Assembly: GCA_963728925.1 (NCBI GenBank)
Contig: CAVSMB010000028.1
Span: 124,001 to 188,000 of the forward strand
Length of the DNA stretch: 64,000 bases
From: JBBPZA01 sp963728925
Lineage (GTDB): Bacteria; Actinomycetota; Thermoleophilia; Solirubrobacterales; Solirubrobacteraceae
Reading direction: 5' to 3'
A program made the translations under genes and the position numbers. Of the stretch, positions 42,023 to 50,059 are shown piece after piece. Every line of letters begins with the position of its first letter. Positions within the stretch are counted from its first letter, which is position 1. The notes under the pieces were generated by a model. The model ran no database searches and was not told the DNA's origin. It saw nothing but the letters and a program-made list of their open reading frames with translations.

Positions 42023-43111
42023 ATGGCCGGCTTGATCGCGCTCATCGTCGTGGCGGTGTTCGTCGTGTTCGTCGCCGCCCGCACCATCCGCATCGTCCCC
42101 CAGGCGCGCGCGGGGATCGTGGAGCGCCTCGGGCGCTACAGCCGCACGCTCGACCCGGGGCTGACCATCGTCATCCCCTTCGTCGACCGGCTCAAGCCGC
42201 TGATCGACCTGCGCGAGCAGGTCGTCTCGTTCGCGCCCCAGCCGGTGATCACGGAGGACAACCTCGTCGTCGCCATCGACTCGGTCCTCTACTTCACGGT
42301 GACCGATCCCAAGGCGGTGACCTACGAGGTGGCCAACCCGCTGCAGGCCATCGAGCAGCTCACCATCACCACGCTGCGGAACGTCGCCGGCGGCATGACC
42401 CTGGAGCAGACGCTGACCAGCCGCGACCAGATCAATGCCCAGCTGCGCGTCGTCCTCGACGAGGCGACCGGCAAGTGGGGCATTCGCATCAACCGTGTCG
42501 AGCTCAAGTCCGTCGATCCGCCGCCGACCATCCAGGAGGCGATGGAGAAGCAGATGCGGGCCGAGCGCGACCGGCGCGCAGCGATCCTCAACGCCGAAGG
42601 CGTCAAGCAGTCCCAGATCCTGACCGCCGAGGGCGAGAAGCAGTCCGCCGTGCTCAAGGCCGAGGGCGCGAAGACCTCGGCCATCCTGCGCTCGGAGGGC
42701 GAGGCGCGGGCGATCGACACCGTCTTCAACGCGATCCACGCGGGCCGCCCCGACCAGCCGCTGCTCAGCTACCAGTACCTGCAGATGCTGCCCCAGCTCG
42801 CCCAGGGTCAGGCGAACAAGGTCTTCGTCATCCCCTCGGAGTTCTCCCAGGCGCTGGGCAACATCGGCCAGGCCATCGGCGGCCTCGGCGCCGGCGACAG
42901 CGGCGTGGACGAGGGCCCGGCGCCGCGCCGGTCCGAAGCGGTCGAGCGGGCCGGGGCGGAAGCCGCCGCCGAGGCCGAGGCGGCCGCTCAGGCCGCCCGG
43001 GATGCGCAGGCCGAGGCCGAGAAGGCGCAGCGGCCAGGCGGCGTGTCGCGCGGCTTGCAGGGCGGCGCGCCGCCCGCGCTCCCGGGCGACCCCCCGCCCG
43101 CCGCCAGCTAG
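42023..43111 (+). CDS. SPFH/Band 7 (stomatin/QmcA-like) membrane protein
   Basis: 362 residues. One N-terminal membrane helix (LIALIVVAVFVVFVAA), then RIVPQARAGIVERLGRY, the SPFH domain through VITEDNLVVAIDSVLYFTV and LEQTLTSRDQINAQL, a long helical region with AEGEKQSAVLKAEGAKTSAI repeats (three such Ala-Glu-Gly turns), and an Ala/Glu-rich C-terminal coiled tail ending in a Pro/Gly-rich segment. It forms oligomeric membrane scaffolds. Ends with TAG, whose bases start the putative ffh -10 box. Confidence 0.92.
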   Translation: MAGLIALIVVAVFVVFVAARTIRIVPQARAGIVERLGRYSRTLDPGLTIVIPFVDRLKPLIDLREQVVSFAPQPVITEDNLVVAIDSVLYFTVTDPKAVTYEVANPLQAIEQLTITTLRNVAGGMTLEQTLTSRDQINAQLRVVLDEATGKWGIRINRVELKSVDPPPTIQEAMEKQMRAERDRRAAILNAEGVKQSQILTAEGEKQSAVLKAEGAKTSAILRSEGEARAIDTVFNAIHAGRPDQPLLSYQYLQMLPQLAQGQANKVFVIPSEFSQALGNIGQAIGGLGAGDSGVDEGPAPRRSEAVERAGAEAAAEAEAAAQAARDAQAEAEKAQRPGGVSRGLQGGAPPALPGDPPPAAS

Positions 43112-43114
43112 TCT
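43109..43114 (+). promoter_or_regulatory. Candidate -10 box of ffh, overlapping the stomatin stop
   Basis: TAGTCT: TAG is the stop codon of the stomatin gene; the ffh GTG at 43122 follows after 7 nt, giving a leaderless layout. Confidence 0.4.
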
Positions 43115-43121
43115 GAATCGC

Positions 43122-44456
43122 GTGTTCGACACGCTCTCCGAGAAGCTCCAAGACGCCCTCGGCGACGTCCGCTCGCGGGGGTCCCTGACCGAGGAGGACG
43201 TCAATCGCGCGATGCGCGAGGTCCGCCTCGCGCTGCTCGAGGCAGACGTCAACCTCAAGGTCGTGCGCCAGTTCACCGCGGCGGTGAAGGAGCGCGCGCT
43301 AGGCGCAGAGGTCATCGGGCAGCTCAACCCGGGCCAGCAGGTCGTCAAGATCGTCAACGAGGAGCTGACCTCGCTCATGGGCGGGGCCGGTCGCGACATC
43401 GCCTTCTCGCCGCGGCCGCCCACCGTCATCCTCCTGGCCGGCCTGCAGGGCTCGGGCAAGACGACGGCCGCCGCGAAGCTCGCCCGTTACCTGCGCGAGC
43501 AGCACGGCTCGTCGGTCGCGATCGCCGCCTGCGACGTCTACCGCCCGGCCGCGGTCGACCAGCTCGTGAAGGTCGGCGCTCAGGCCGGCGCCGCCGTCTA
43601 CGAGCAGGGCACCGATGAGAACCCGGTGAAGATCGCCGCCTGGGCGCGCGACCGCGCCATGCAGGAGGGCAAGGACGTCCTCATCGTCGACACCTCGGGC
43701 CGCCTGCACGTCGACCAGGAGCTCATGTCCGAGCTCGCCGACATCCGCACGGCGATCCGCCCGCACACGATCCTGCTCGTCGTCGACGCGATGACCGGGC
43801 AGGACGCCGTCAACGTCGCGCAGGAGTTCGGTGCGGTCGTGGACTTCGACGGTGTGGTCCTGACCAAGCTCGACGGCGACGCGCGCGGCGGCGCCGCGCT
43901 GTCGGTGCGCACGGTGACCGGCAAGCCGGTGCTCTACGCCTCGACCGGGGAGAAGCTCGACCAGTTCGAGCGCTTCCACCCCGACCGCATGGCGCAGCGG
44001 ATCCTCGGCATGGGCGACGTGCTGTCGTTCATCGAGAAGGCCGAGCGCGAGATCGACGAGGACCAGGCCGCCGAGCTCGAGCGCAAGCTGCGCAAGGAGC
44101 AGTTCACCTTCGAGGACTTCCTGGACCAGATGAAGCAGGTCCGCAAGATGGGGCCGCTCAACTCGCTGCTCGGGATGCTCCCGGGCCTCTCGGGCCACCA
44201 GCTCTCCAAGATGAACATCGACGAGCGCGAGCTCGACCGGGTCGAGGCGATCGTGCTGTCGATGACCCCCGAGGAGCGCCGGCGGCCCGAGCTCATCAAG
44301 GGCTCGCGGCGGCTGCGGATCGCCAAGGGATCGGGGACGAGCGTCCAGCAGGTCAACCAGCTCGTCAAGCAGTTCGGCCAGATGCGCAAGATGATGAAAT
44401 CGCTCGGCCAGGGCAAGATGCCCGACATCGGCGCGCTCATGCGCGGGGGCCGCTGA
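43122..44456 (+). CDS. ffh: Signal recognition particle protein Ffh
   Basis: 444 residues. N domain from MFDTLSEKLQDALGDVRSRG; GTPase G1 GLQGSGKTTAAAKLA, DVYRPAAVDQL, VDTSGRLHVD (G3), LTKLDGDARGG (G4). The C-terminal M domain (about 295-444) is methionine-rich with FTFEDFLDQMKQVRKMGPL and GSGTSVQQVNQLVKQF binding 4.5S RNA. GTG at 43122 gives the family-typical N-terminus. Confidence 0.97.
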   Translation: MFDTLSEKLQDALGDVRSRGSLTEEDVNRAMREVRLALLEADVNLKVVRQFTAAVKERALGAEVIGQLNPGQQVVKIVNEELTSLMGGAGRDIAFSPRPPTVILLAGLQGSGKTTAAAKLARYLREQHGSSVAIAACDVYRPAAVDQLVKVGAQAGAAVYEQGTDENPVKIAAWARDRAMQEGKDVLIVDTSGRLHVDQELMSELADIRTAIRPHTILLVVDAMTGQDAVNVAQEFGAVVDFDGVVLTKLDGDARGGAALSVRTVTGKPVLYASTGEKLDQFERFHPDRMAQRILGMGDVLSFIEKAEREIDEDQAAELERKLRKEQFTFEDFLDQMKQVRKMGPLNSLLGMLPGLSGHQLSKMNIDERELDRVEAIVLSMTPEERRRPELIKGSRRLRIAKGSGTSVQQVNQLVKQFGQMRKMMKSLGQGKMPDIGALMRGGR

Positions 44457-44532
44457 GCCTAGGGCCTGCCCCCGGCGCCTCCGCCTGACCCGGTGCGCGC
44501 GTACCGGAGCCCTTCGCCCGGCCTCGGCCCGC

Positions 44533-44538
44533 TACCCT
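44533..44538 (+). promoter_or_regulatory. -10 box of the rpsP-khpA-rimM-trmD operon
   Basis: TACCCT 10 nt before the rpsP ATG at 44549, in the 92-nt gap after ffh. Confidence 0.4.
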
Positions 44539-44548
44539 GCACCGTCGC

Positions 44549-44803
44549 ATGTCTGTTCGAATGAGACTGACCCGCGTGGGCGGGAAGAAGGACCCGATCT
44601 GGCGGGTGGTCATCGCCGACCAGCGCTCGCCGCGCGACGGGCGGGTGATCGAGACGATCGGGCGCTACAACGCCCAGACCAACCCCTCGACCATCGTCCT
44701 CGACGAGGACCGGGTCCGCCTCTGGCTCACGCGCGGCGCCCAGCCGAGCGAGACGGTGCGCAAGCTCCTGCGCACCCAGGGCATCGACCCTTCCGGTCGC
44801 TGA
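44549..44803 (+). CDS. rpsP: Small-subunit ribosomal protein bS16
   Basis: 84 residues. SVRMRLTRVGGKKDPIWRVV and RSPRDGRVIETIGRYN are the family signatures. First gene of the conserved rpsP-khpA-rimM-trmD-rplS operon. Confidence 0.97.
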   Translation: MSVRMRLTRVGGKKDPIWRVVIADQRSPRDGRVIETIGRYNAQTNPSTIVLDEDRVRLWLTRGAQPSETVRKLLRTQGIDPSGR

Positions 44804-44810
44804 GGCGGCC

Positions 44811-45053
44811 GTGGCGGAGCTCGGCGACCTGCTCGGCTTCCTCGCGGGCGCGCTGGTCACCCACCCCGACGACGTGAAGGTCGACGAGTTCGAGGAGGAC
44901 GACGGCACCGTCGTGCTCGAGCTCACCGTGGCGCAGGACGACTACGGCAAGGTCATCGGCCGCGGTGGTCGCACGGCAAGCGCGCTGCGCACGGTGGTGA
45001 AGGCCGCGGCCGCGAAGGCCGACCGCCGCGTGCTCGTCGACATCGTCGACTGA
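44811..45053 (+). CDS. khpA: KH-domain RNA-binding protein KhpA
   Basis: 80 residues, a single KH domain with the GXXG loop in YGKVIGRGGRTASALRTVV. Encoded between rpsP and rimM as usual; in other bacteria it pairs with KhpB/Jag and affects cell size and sRNA-mRNA binding. GTG start 7 nt after rpsP. Confidence 0.93.
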   Translation: MAELGDLLGFLAGALVTHPDDVKVDEFEEDDGTVVLELTVAQDDYGKVIGRGGRTASALRTVVKAAAAKADRRVLVDIVD

Positions 45054-45055
45054 CG

Positions 45056-45553
45056 ATGGCCTCCGGGCCGCTGGTGGGCGGGGTGGTCGGCCGCCCTCAC
45101 GGGCTCGACGGCAGCTTCCACGTGCTCCGGGCGCGCCCGGCGCTGCTGGTGATCGGCGCGCGGGTGTCGGTGGCCGGGCGCGAGGCCGAGATCGAGCGCC
45201 GCGCCGGCACCGACGAGCGCCCCATTCTGCGGCTGGCCGGCTTCACCGGCCGCGAAGCGGCCGAGCGACTGCGCGGGGAGCGGCTGCTCGTGCCGGGCTC
45301 GACGGCGCCGGCCCTGGGAGAGGACGAGTGGTACGCCGAGCAGCTCGAGGGCTGTGTCGTCCTGGACGGCGAGCGCGAGGTGGGGGAGGTTCGCCGGCTC
45401 CTCGCGCTTCCGAGCTGCGAGGTGCTCGAGGTCGAGCGCCGCGAGGGCGGCGAGCTGCTCGTCCCGCTGATCCGCGACGCCGTGCGCAGCGTCGACGTGG
45501 ACGCGCGGCGCATCGACGTCGACATGGCCTTCCTCGAACCGGCGCAGGGCTGA
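45056..45553 (+). CDS. rimM: Ribosome maturation factor RimM
   Basis: 165 residues. N-terminal beta-barrel begins VVGRPHGLDGSFHVL, followed by LRLAGFTGREAAERLRGERL; the C-terminal PRC-barrel has LLVPLIRDAVRSVDVDARRIDV. It assists 30S head assembly through S19. ATG 2 nt after khpA; its TGA shares a base with the trmD ATG. Confidence 0.93.
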   Translation: MASGPLVGGVVGRPHGLDGSFHVLRARPALLVIGARVSVAGREAEIERRAGTDERPILRLAGFTGREAAERLRGERLLVPGSTAPALGEDEWYAEQLEGCVVLDGEREVGEVRRLLALPSCEVLEVERREGGELLVPLIRDAVRSVDVDARRIDVDMAFLEPAQG

Positions 45554-46227
45554 TGCGGCTCGACGTCTTCACGCTCTTCCCGTCGTGGTTCGATTGGTTT
45601 CGCACCCAGCGCCACGTCGCCAACGCGCTCGCCCTCGGGCACGAGCTGCGCTGCCTCTCCTATCGCGACCACACCCCGCTCTCGGCCGGCCAGGTCGACG
45701 ACACGCCGTTCGGCGGCGGGGCGGGGATGGTCCTGCGCGTCGACGTGGTGGAGGCGGCGTTGCGCGCGGTCTACGGCGTCGACCCGGTCGGGCTGGGCGC
45801 CGAGCGCCGCGTGGTGGCGCTGACCCCGGGCGGGCGAATGCTGGACGACGCCCTGGTCTCAGAGCTCGCCGGCGAGCCGGCGCTGATCCTGTTGTGCGGG
45901 CGCTACGAGGGCTTCGACGAGCGGATCGTCGAGCACTTCTGCACGGACGCGGTGTCGATCGGGCGCTACGTTCTGTCCGGAGGCGAGCTCGCGGCGATGG
46001 TGGTCGCCGACACCGTGATGCGCAAGCTGCCGGGTGCGCTCGGCCACGAGGATTCGGCGCTCGAGGAGTCCTACAGCGCGGCGCTCGAGGGGCGGCCGGA
46101 GTACCCCCACTACACGCGGCCGGCCGACCATCGCGGCTGGAAGGTGCCCGACGTGCTGCTCTCGGGCCACCACGCCCGCATCCGCGAATGGCGGCTCGAG
46201 CAGGCCCGTCGACGTCCGCTACCATGA
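45553..46227 (+). CDS. trmD: tRNA (guanine37-N1)-methyltransferase TrmD
   Basis: 224 residues, family length. Begins MRLDVFTLFPSWFDWF, contains DDTPFGGGAGMVLRVD, the trefoil-knot SAM site CGRYEGFDERI and DAVSIGRYVLSGGELAAM, and ends with YPHYTRPADHRGWKVPDVLLSG. It prevents +1 frameshifting by m1G37. Start overlaps rimM by one base. Confidence 0.97.
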   Translation: MRLDVFTLFPSWFDWFRTQRHVANALALGHELRCLSYRDHTPLSAGQVDDTPFGGGAGMVLRVDVVEAALRAVYGVDPVGLGAERRVVALTPGGRMLDDALVSELAGEPALILLCGRYEGFDERIVEHFCTDAVSIGRYVLSGGELAAMVVADTVMRKLPGALGHEDSALEESYSAALEGRPEYPHYTRPADHRGWKVPDVLLSGHHARIREWRLEQARRRPLP

Positions 46228-46270
46228 CCGCTCCGCGACGGCCCTTCCGGCCTCGCGCTTCTTTTTGCCC
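46220..46270 (+). promoter_or_regulatory. Leader of rplS with possible promoter and hairpin
   Basis: TACCAT (46220-46225) could be a -10 box; the short leader then holds GGCC-cttcc-GGCC and a CTTCTTTTT run (46258-46266) just before the GTG at 46271. The T-run after a small stem is unusual here and may be an attenuator or ribosomal-protein leader; the stem is weak. Confidence 0.3.
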
Positions 46271-46819
46271 GTGAGCAGCGTCATCGACAGCCTCGAGCGC
46301 GCGCAGCTGCGCCGCGTCCCCCGCTTCCAGGCCGGCGATCGCGTGCGCGTCCACTTCCAGGTGGTCGAGGGCAACCGTCGCCGCACCCAGGTCTTCGAGG
46401 GCATCGTCATAAAGCGCCAGGGGCATGGCGTTCGGGAGACCTTCACGGTGCGCAAGCAGTCCTTCGGAGTCGGGGTCGAGCGCACCTTCCCGGTGCACTC
46501 GCCGAAGATCGAGCGCATCGAGGTCGCCGCCCGCGGCGACGTTCGGCGCGCGAAGCTCTACTACCTGCGCGGCCGCGTCGGAAAGCGCGCGCGGGTTCGC
46601 GAGCGACGCTCCGGCCGGCCCGAGGAGGCCGTCGAGCCGGGCCTGCTCAACGAGCCGGTCGCCGGCGGCGTCGACGCCGAGGGCGAGGGCGTGGCCGAAG
46701 CCGACTCAGAGCTCTCGCCCGACGCCGAGCAGCCGGTGGACGAGGCGCCGGCGTTGGAGGCGACGGCCGAGCAGGCGCCGGCCGGTGACGGCGGGCGCGA
46801 TGGCGGCGACCAGTCCTAG
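46271..46819 (+). CDS. rplS: Large-subunit ribosomal protein bL19 with long acidic C-terminal tail
   Basis: 182 residues; normal bL19 is about 115. The first ~115 contain FQAGDRVRVHFQVVEGNRRR, GIVIKRQGHGVRETFTVRK and AKLYYLRGRVGKRARVRE, the whole family domain. The extra ~65 residues are rich in Glu, Ala, Asp and Pro and end GGRDGGDQS; they are in frame with no stop, so a real extension. GTG start at 46271. Confidence 0.95.
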   Translation: MSSVIDSLERAQLRRVPRFQAGDRVRVHFQVVEGNRRRTQVFEGIVIKRQGHGVRETFTVRKQSFGVGVERTFPVHSPKIERIEVAARGDVRRAKLYYLRGRVGKRARVRERRSGRPEEAVEPGLLNEPVAGGVDAEGEGVAEADSELSPDAEQPVDEAPALEATAEQAPAGDGGRDGGDQS

Positions 46820-46823
46820 GGGC

Positions 46824-47429
46824 GTGAAGACCAAGAGGAAGTCGACCGGCGGCTCGATCATCGAGCTGGTGGTCATCGTGGCGGTCGCCCTCGGCCTCGC
46901 GCTCGGCATCCAGGCCTTCCTCGTCAAGCCCTACCGCATCCCGAGCGAGTCGATGGAGCCGACGCTGGACGTCGGGCAGCGGGTGCTCGTCAATCGCATC
47001 GGCAACCGCTTCTCGGACCCGTCGATCGGCGAGATCCTCGTCTTCCACCCGCCCAGGGGCTCGGAGACCAACCAGTGCGGCACGACCCCCCGCGAGGGCC
47101 AGCCCTGTCCCGCTCCGACCAAGGACCGCTCCGACGTGAACTTCATCAAGCGCGTGGTCGCGGGGCCGGGCGACCGCCTGGCGATCCGCGGCGGCCGGGT
47201 GGTCCTCAACGGCAAGCTGCAAAAAGAGAGCTATATCCGGCCTTGCGGTGGCGGCGAGGCCTGCGACTTCCCCCAGTCGATCACCATTCCACCCGGGTAC
47301 TGGTTCATGATGGGCGACAACCGTGGCTCCTCCGACGACAGCCGCTTCTGGGGCCCCGTCCCCAAGAAATGGATCATCGGCGGCGCCTTCGCCACCTACT
47401 GGCCTCCAGGACGCATCGGGCTCCTCTGA
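46824..47429 (+). CDS. lepB: Signal peptidase I
   Basis: 201 residues. One N-terminal membrane helix (IIELVVIVAVALGLALGIQA), then RIPSESMEPTL with catalytic Ser43, FIKRVVAGPGD with catalytic Lys109, and GDNRGSSDDSR near residue 170. It cleaves signal peptides on the outer face of the membrane. An insertion with two cysteines (QCGTTPREGQPCPAP) lies between boxes B and C, as in many actinobacterial forms. GTG 46824 follows rplS by 4 nt; an in-frame ATG at 46800 would overlap rplS. Confidence 0.94.
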   Translation: MKTKRKSTGGSIIELVVIVAVALGLALGIQAFLVKPYRIPSESMEPTLDVGQRVLVNRIGNRFSDPSIGEILVFHPPRGSETNQCGTTPREGQPCPAPTKDRSDVNFIKRVVAGPGDRLAIRGGRVVLNGKLQKESYIRPCGGGEACDFPQSITIPPGYWFMMGDNRGSSDDSRFWGPVPKKWIIGGAFATYWPPGRIGLL

Positions 47430-48189
47430 GCCGGCCGGTGACGCTCCGGCGCCGCGCGCGCCGGACGATCCGGGTGCGGCGTCCGCGGCGCCCGCGCCGG
47501 TAGATCCGCGGACGGCGCCCGCGCCGCCCGCGCGAAGGCGACGCACGTCGTCGGCCAAGGCCGGGCGCAAGCTGCTGCGCTTCGACCGCGAGCTCGGCGC
47601 TCGGTGGGTCGCGGGGGCCGACGAGGCCGGCCGCGGGTGCCTCGCCGGGCCGCTCGTGGCGGCCGCGGTGCTCTTCGACCACGAGCGCCTCACCCTCTCC
47701 GACCGCCGAGCGCTGTCGGCGCTCAACGACTCCAAGCAGCAGACCGCGGCCGCTCGCGAGGCGCTCTACCCGGTGATCCTGCGCACGGCCACGAGGGTGG
47801 CCGTGGTCTCGCGCAGCGTGCGGCGCATCGACGGCCACGGCCTGCACCGCACGAACCTCGCGGCGCTGCGCGACGCGCTGCTTCGCGTGGCCTGCCCGGG
47901 CTGCATCTGCCTGTCGGACGGCTTCCCGGTCGCGGACACCGGCTTCCAGCAGCGCGCGGTGATCGAGGGCGACGCCCGCAGCGCGTCGATCGCCGCCGCC
48001 TCGATCCTCGCCAAGGTCAGCCGCGACCGCTACATGCGGCGCGCCGACCGCCTGCACCCCGGCTGGGAGTTCGCCGCCCACGTCGGCTACGCCACCCCCG
48101 AGCACCGCGCGGCGATCATGACGCGGGGCGTCTCGCCGCTGCACCGCCTCTCCTTCCAGTCGATCGCCTACCAGCAGCTCGAGCTGTAG
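47323..48189 (+). CDS. rnhB: Ribonuclease HII
   Basis: Up to 288 residues. Catalytic motif VAGADEAGRGCLAGPLV (Asp-Glu-Gly), the third acid in CLSDGFPV and GDARSASIAAASILAKVSRD are all present and end with HRLSFQSIAY. The RNase HII fold starts near residue 83; before it is a Pro/Ala/Ser/Arg-rich stretch with no canonical start codon until GTG 47323, which lies 107 nt inside lepB. Either the low-complexity extension is real or translation starts at a non-standard codon closer to the fold. Removes RNA from DNA-RNA hybrids. Confidence 0.88.
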   Translation: MAPPTTAASGAPSPRNGSSAAPSPPTGLQDASGSSEPAGDAPAPRAPDDPGAASAAPAPVDPRTAPAPPARRRRTSSAKAGRKLLRFDRELGARWVAGADEAGRGCLAGPLVAAAVLFDHERLTLSDRRALSALNDSKQQTAAAREALYPVILRTATRVAVVSRSVRRIDGHGLHRTNLAALRDALLRVACPGCICLSDGFPVADTGFQQRAVIEGDARSASIAAASILAKVSRDRYMRRADRLHPGWEFAAHVGYATPEHRAAIMTRGVSPLHRLSFQSIAYQQLEL

Positions 48190-48236
48190 CGCGCCGGGCG
48201 TTGCTGGGCCGTGACGGCACGGTGACGCTCAGGGCG

Positions 48237-48242
48237 TATGGT
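48237..48242 (+). promoter_or_regulatory. Candidate -10 box of the DUF4157 gene
   Basis: TATGGT 6 nt before GTG 48249. A GGAGG at 48243-48247 is well placed for a second GTG at 48255, so two start modes compete. Confidence 0.35.
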
Positions 48243-48248
48243 GGAGGC

Positions 48249-49427
48249 GTGAGGGTGAATGCCGTGCGGCAACCCGCGAGGGAGCCGGGCGTGGCTCGGG
48301 CGCAACCGAGTGCCGGGGTGGGTTTACGACGGTCGGTGCCTGCGGGGGCGCCGGCGGGCCACGAGCTCATGCGGGTCCTGCGTCAGCGCGGCGCGGACCC
48401 GCTCGACGCCGTCGCTGACACGATCGCACGCGACGCGGGCACGCCACTGCCCGGCGACCTGCAGGCGCGGTGGGGGAGCCGGCTGGGCGCGGACCTGTCC
48501 GGAGTCCGGGTTCATCGCGACGAGGGTGTTGTCCGCACCGGCGGCGCGCGCGGGATGAGCTTCGGATCCCACGTGCTGCTCGCGCCCGGCGCGTTTGATC
48601 CTGGCTCCACCCGAGGCCGGTCGCTGCTCGGTCACGAGGTGGCGCACACGCTGCAGGGCCCGGCGGGCGCGGGTGCCTTCTCCGGTCGCGTCCGGCTGGG
48701 CCCGCGCGAGCCCGCGCTCGAGAGCGAGGCCGACGACGTCGGCGGGCAGCTGGCCGAGCCCGGCTCGCAGCCGATCCGCGTCCGCTCGCGCTCAAGCGCC
48801 CCGGCGCTGCGCGGCGACAAGCAGATCACGTTCAGCGGCCTCGACATCACCGTCAGCGACGTCTACGTGCTCGAGGGGCCGGGCGCCACGGCTCCGGGCT
48901 TCCTCGCGAAGTTCCAGAACGCGCTGATCCGCTACTACACGCCCGCGCCCTTCGGCTACTTCAAGTATCGCGGCTACCAGGTGACCTTCGACCTCTCCGC
49001 GCGCTACCGGACGATCGGCGACTCGTTGTCGGACCCCGGGACGACCATGTTCTGGGTCGAGCCCGGCAGCGGCCGGGCCGGTGGGACGTCGATCACCGAG
49101 ATAACGCTGTACGCCACAGACCCCGAGCTGACGATCGCCCACGAGGTGGGCCACACCCTGTCGGACTACTACTTCGGGATCAACCAGGAGGGCTACACGG
49201 AAGACGTCCTCCCGCGGCTCGGCTCGATGTTCGGGGGCCCGGGCGGGGTCGCCACGGAGAAGCCGGAAGCCGCCGGCGACATCATGGGCCTGGGCAACCG
49301 GGTCACCAACTTCCTCCTCGCGCAGATACTGGACAAGGCGATCGACAACGCCCCGACGCTGCCTCCGATTTCGGCGCCGGCGCCGGCGCCGGCGCCGGCG
49401 CCGGCGACGCCAGGCTCCGGTCACTAA
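48249..49427 (+). CDS. DUF4157 (eCIS-core) putative metalloprotease with second HExxH motif
   Basis: 392 residues. Residues ~55-140 match the DUF4157/eCIS-core domain: ADTIARDAGTPLPGDLQAR, GVRVHRDEG, HVLLAPGAFDP and LLGHEVAHTLQ (H129, E130, H133), with ALESEADDVG about 25 residues on supplying a possible third zinc ligand. A second region contains ELTIAHEVGHTLSDYYFG (H298-H302) and GDIMGLGN, so two zinc-peptidase-like centres. No signal peptide; the C-terminus is an Ala-Pro repeat. The domain is known from effectors and factors linked to extracellular contractile injection systems, but no such system is in the window. It interrupts rnhB-yraN. Confidence 0.8.
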   Translation: MRVNAVRQPAREPGVARAQPSAGVGLRRSVPAGAPAGHELMRVLRQRGADPLDAVADTIARDAGTPLPGDLQARWGSRLGADLSGVRVHRDEGVVRTGGARGMSFGSHVLLAPGAFDPGSTRGRSLLGHEVAHTLQGPAGAGAFSGRVRLGPREPALESEADDVGGQLAEPGSQPIRVRSRSSAPALRGDKQITFSGLDITVSDVYVLEGPGATAPGFLAKFQNALIRYYTPAPFGYFKYRGYQVTFDLSARYRTIGDSLSDPGTTMFWVEPGSGRAGGTSITEITLYATDPELTIAHEVGHTLSDYYFGINQEGYTEDVLPRLGSMFGGPGGVATEKPEAAGDIMGLGNRVTNFLLAQILDKAIDNAPTLPPISAPAPAPAPAPATPGSGH

Positions 49428-49461
49428 GAGAACGCACCGCGGGTCCGGACGGAGGCCGCCG

Positions 49462-49935
49462 CTAGAACGCCCCTTCGAGGTGGTCGAGCGCCAGGAGGCG
49501 ACCGGACGCGTCGAAGCTCACCCCGATGGCGTCGAAGCGCAGCTCGGTGGCGTAGGGACGGCCGGGGCGGTCGGCGAGCCACGCGGCCGACATGCGCCGC
49601 ACCTGCGTCCGCTTGTCGTCGTGGAGGTTGTCCCACGGCCCGGTGCCGTGGGCCGGCGCCCGGCGGGTCTTGACCTCGCAGAAGACGAGCGCGCGTCCGT
49701 CGAAGGCCACGAGGTCCAGCTCGCCGAAGCGCGTGCGGTAGTTGCGGTCGAGCACCTCGAACCCGAGCCGCTCGAGATGCTCGGCGGCCAGCTCCTCGCC
49801 GAGCCGGCCGAGCGCGCGCCGAGGGTCCGGCCGCTTCGCGCCGGGCCCCCGGTCGCTGCCTTTGCCGCCGCGTGCCGGGGCGCCGCCCCTCTGGGCGCCG
49901 TCGTCCCCGCCGGTTCGTTCTCGTCGCGCGTGCAT
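49462..49935 (-). CDS. UPF0102 (YraN-family) nuclease-like protein
   Basis: 157 residues. ALGRLGEELAAEHLERLGF, then YRTRFGELDLVAFDGRALVFCEVKTR, the E - D - ExK residues of a PD-(D/E)XK fold. A basic Gly/Arg-rich N-terminal extension of about 40 residues is unusual. YraN is normally encoded next to rnhB and comM, as here, but on the opposite strand. Exact biochemical role is unknown. Confidence 0.92.
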   Translation of the reverse strand: MHARRERTGGDDGAQRGGAPARGGKGSDRGPGAKRPDPRRALGRLGEELAAEHLERLGFEVLDRNYRTRFGELDLVAFDGRALVFCEVKTRRAPAHGTGPWDNLHDDKRTQVRRMSAAWLADRPGRPYATELRFDAIGVSFDASGRLLALDHLEGAF

Positions 49936-50045
49936 CGGCCGAAGCTACGGCGCGATCTGCGGACCTGGGCCCCGCGTGACCGTTTCGGCACGATCGCGCC
50001 GCAGGGACGTGACACCCGCGTGCGGAGACGGCACGGGACGCCGCC

Positions 50046-50051
50046 TAGCGT
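50046..50051 (+). promoter_or_regulatory. Candidate -10 box of the comM-dprA operon
   Basis: TAGCGT 8 nt before the comM GTG at 50060, in the 124-nt divergent region with yraN. Confidence 0.35.
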
Positions 50052-50059
50052 GCGCCTTC

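Noticed and set aside
49375..49415. GCCGGC-type microsatellite at the end of the DUF4157 gene as a regulatory repeat
   Set aside because: It simply encodes an Ala-Pro run at the protein C-terminus, a common low-complexity tail in this GC-rich genome.
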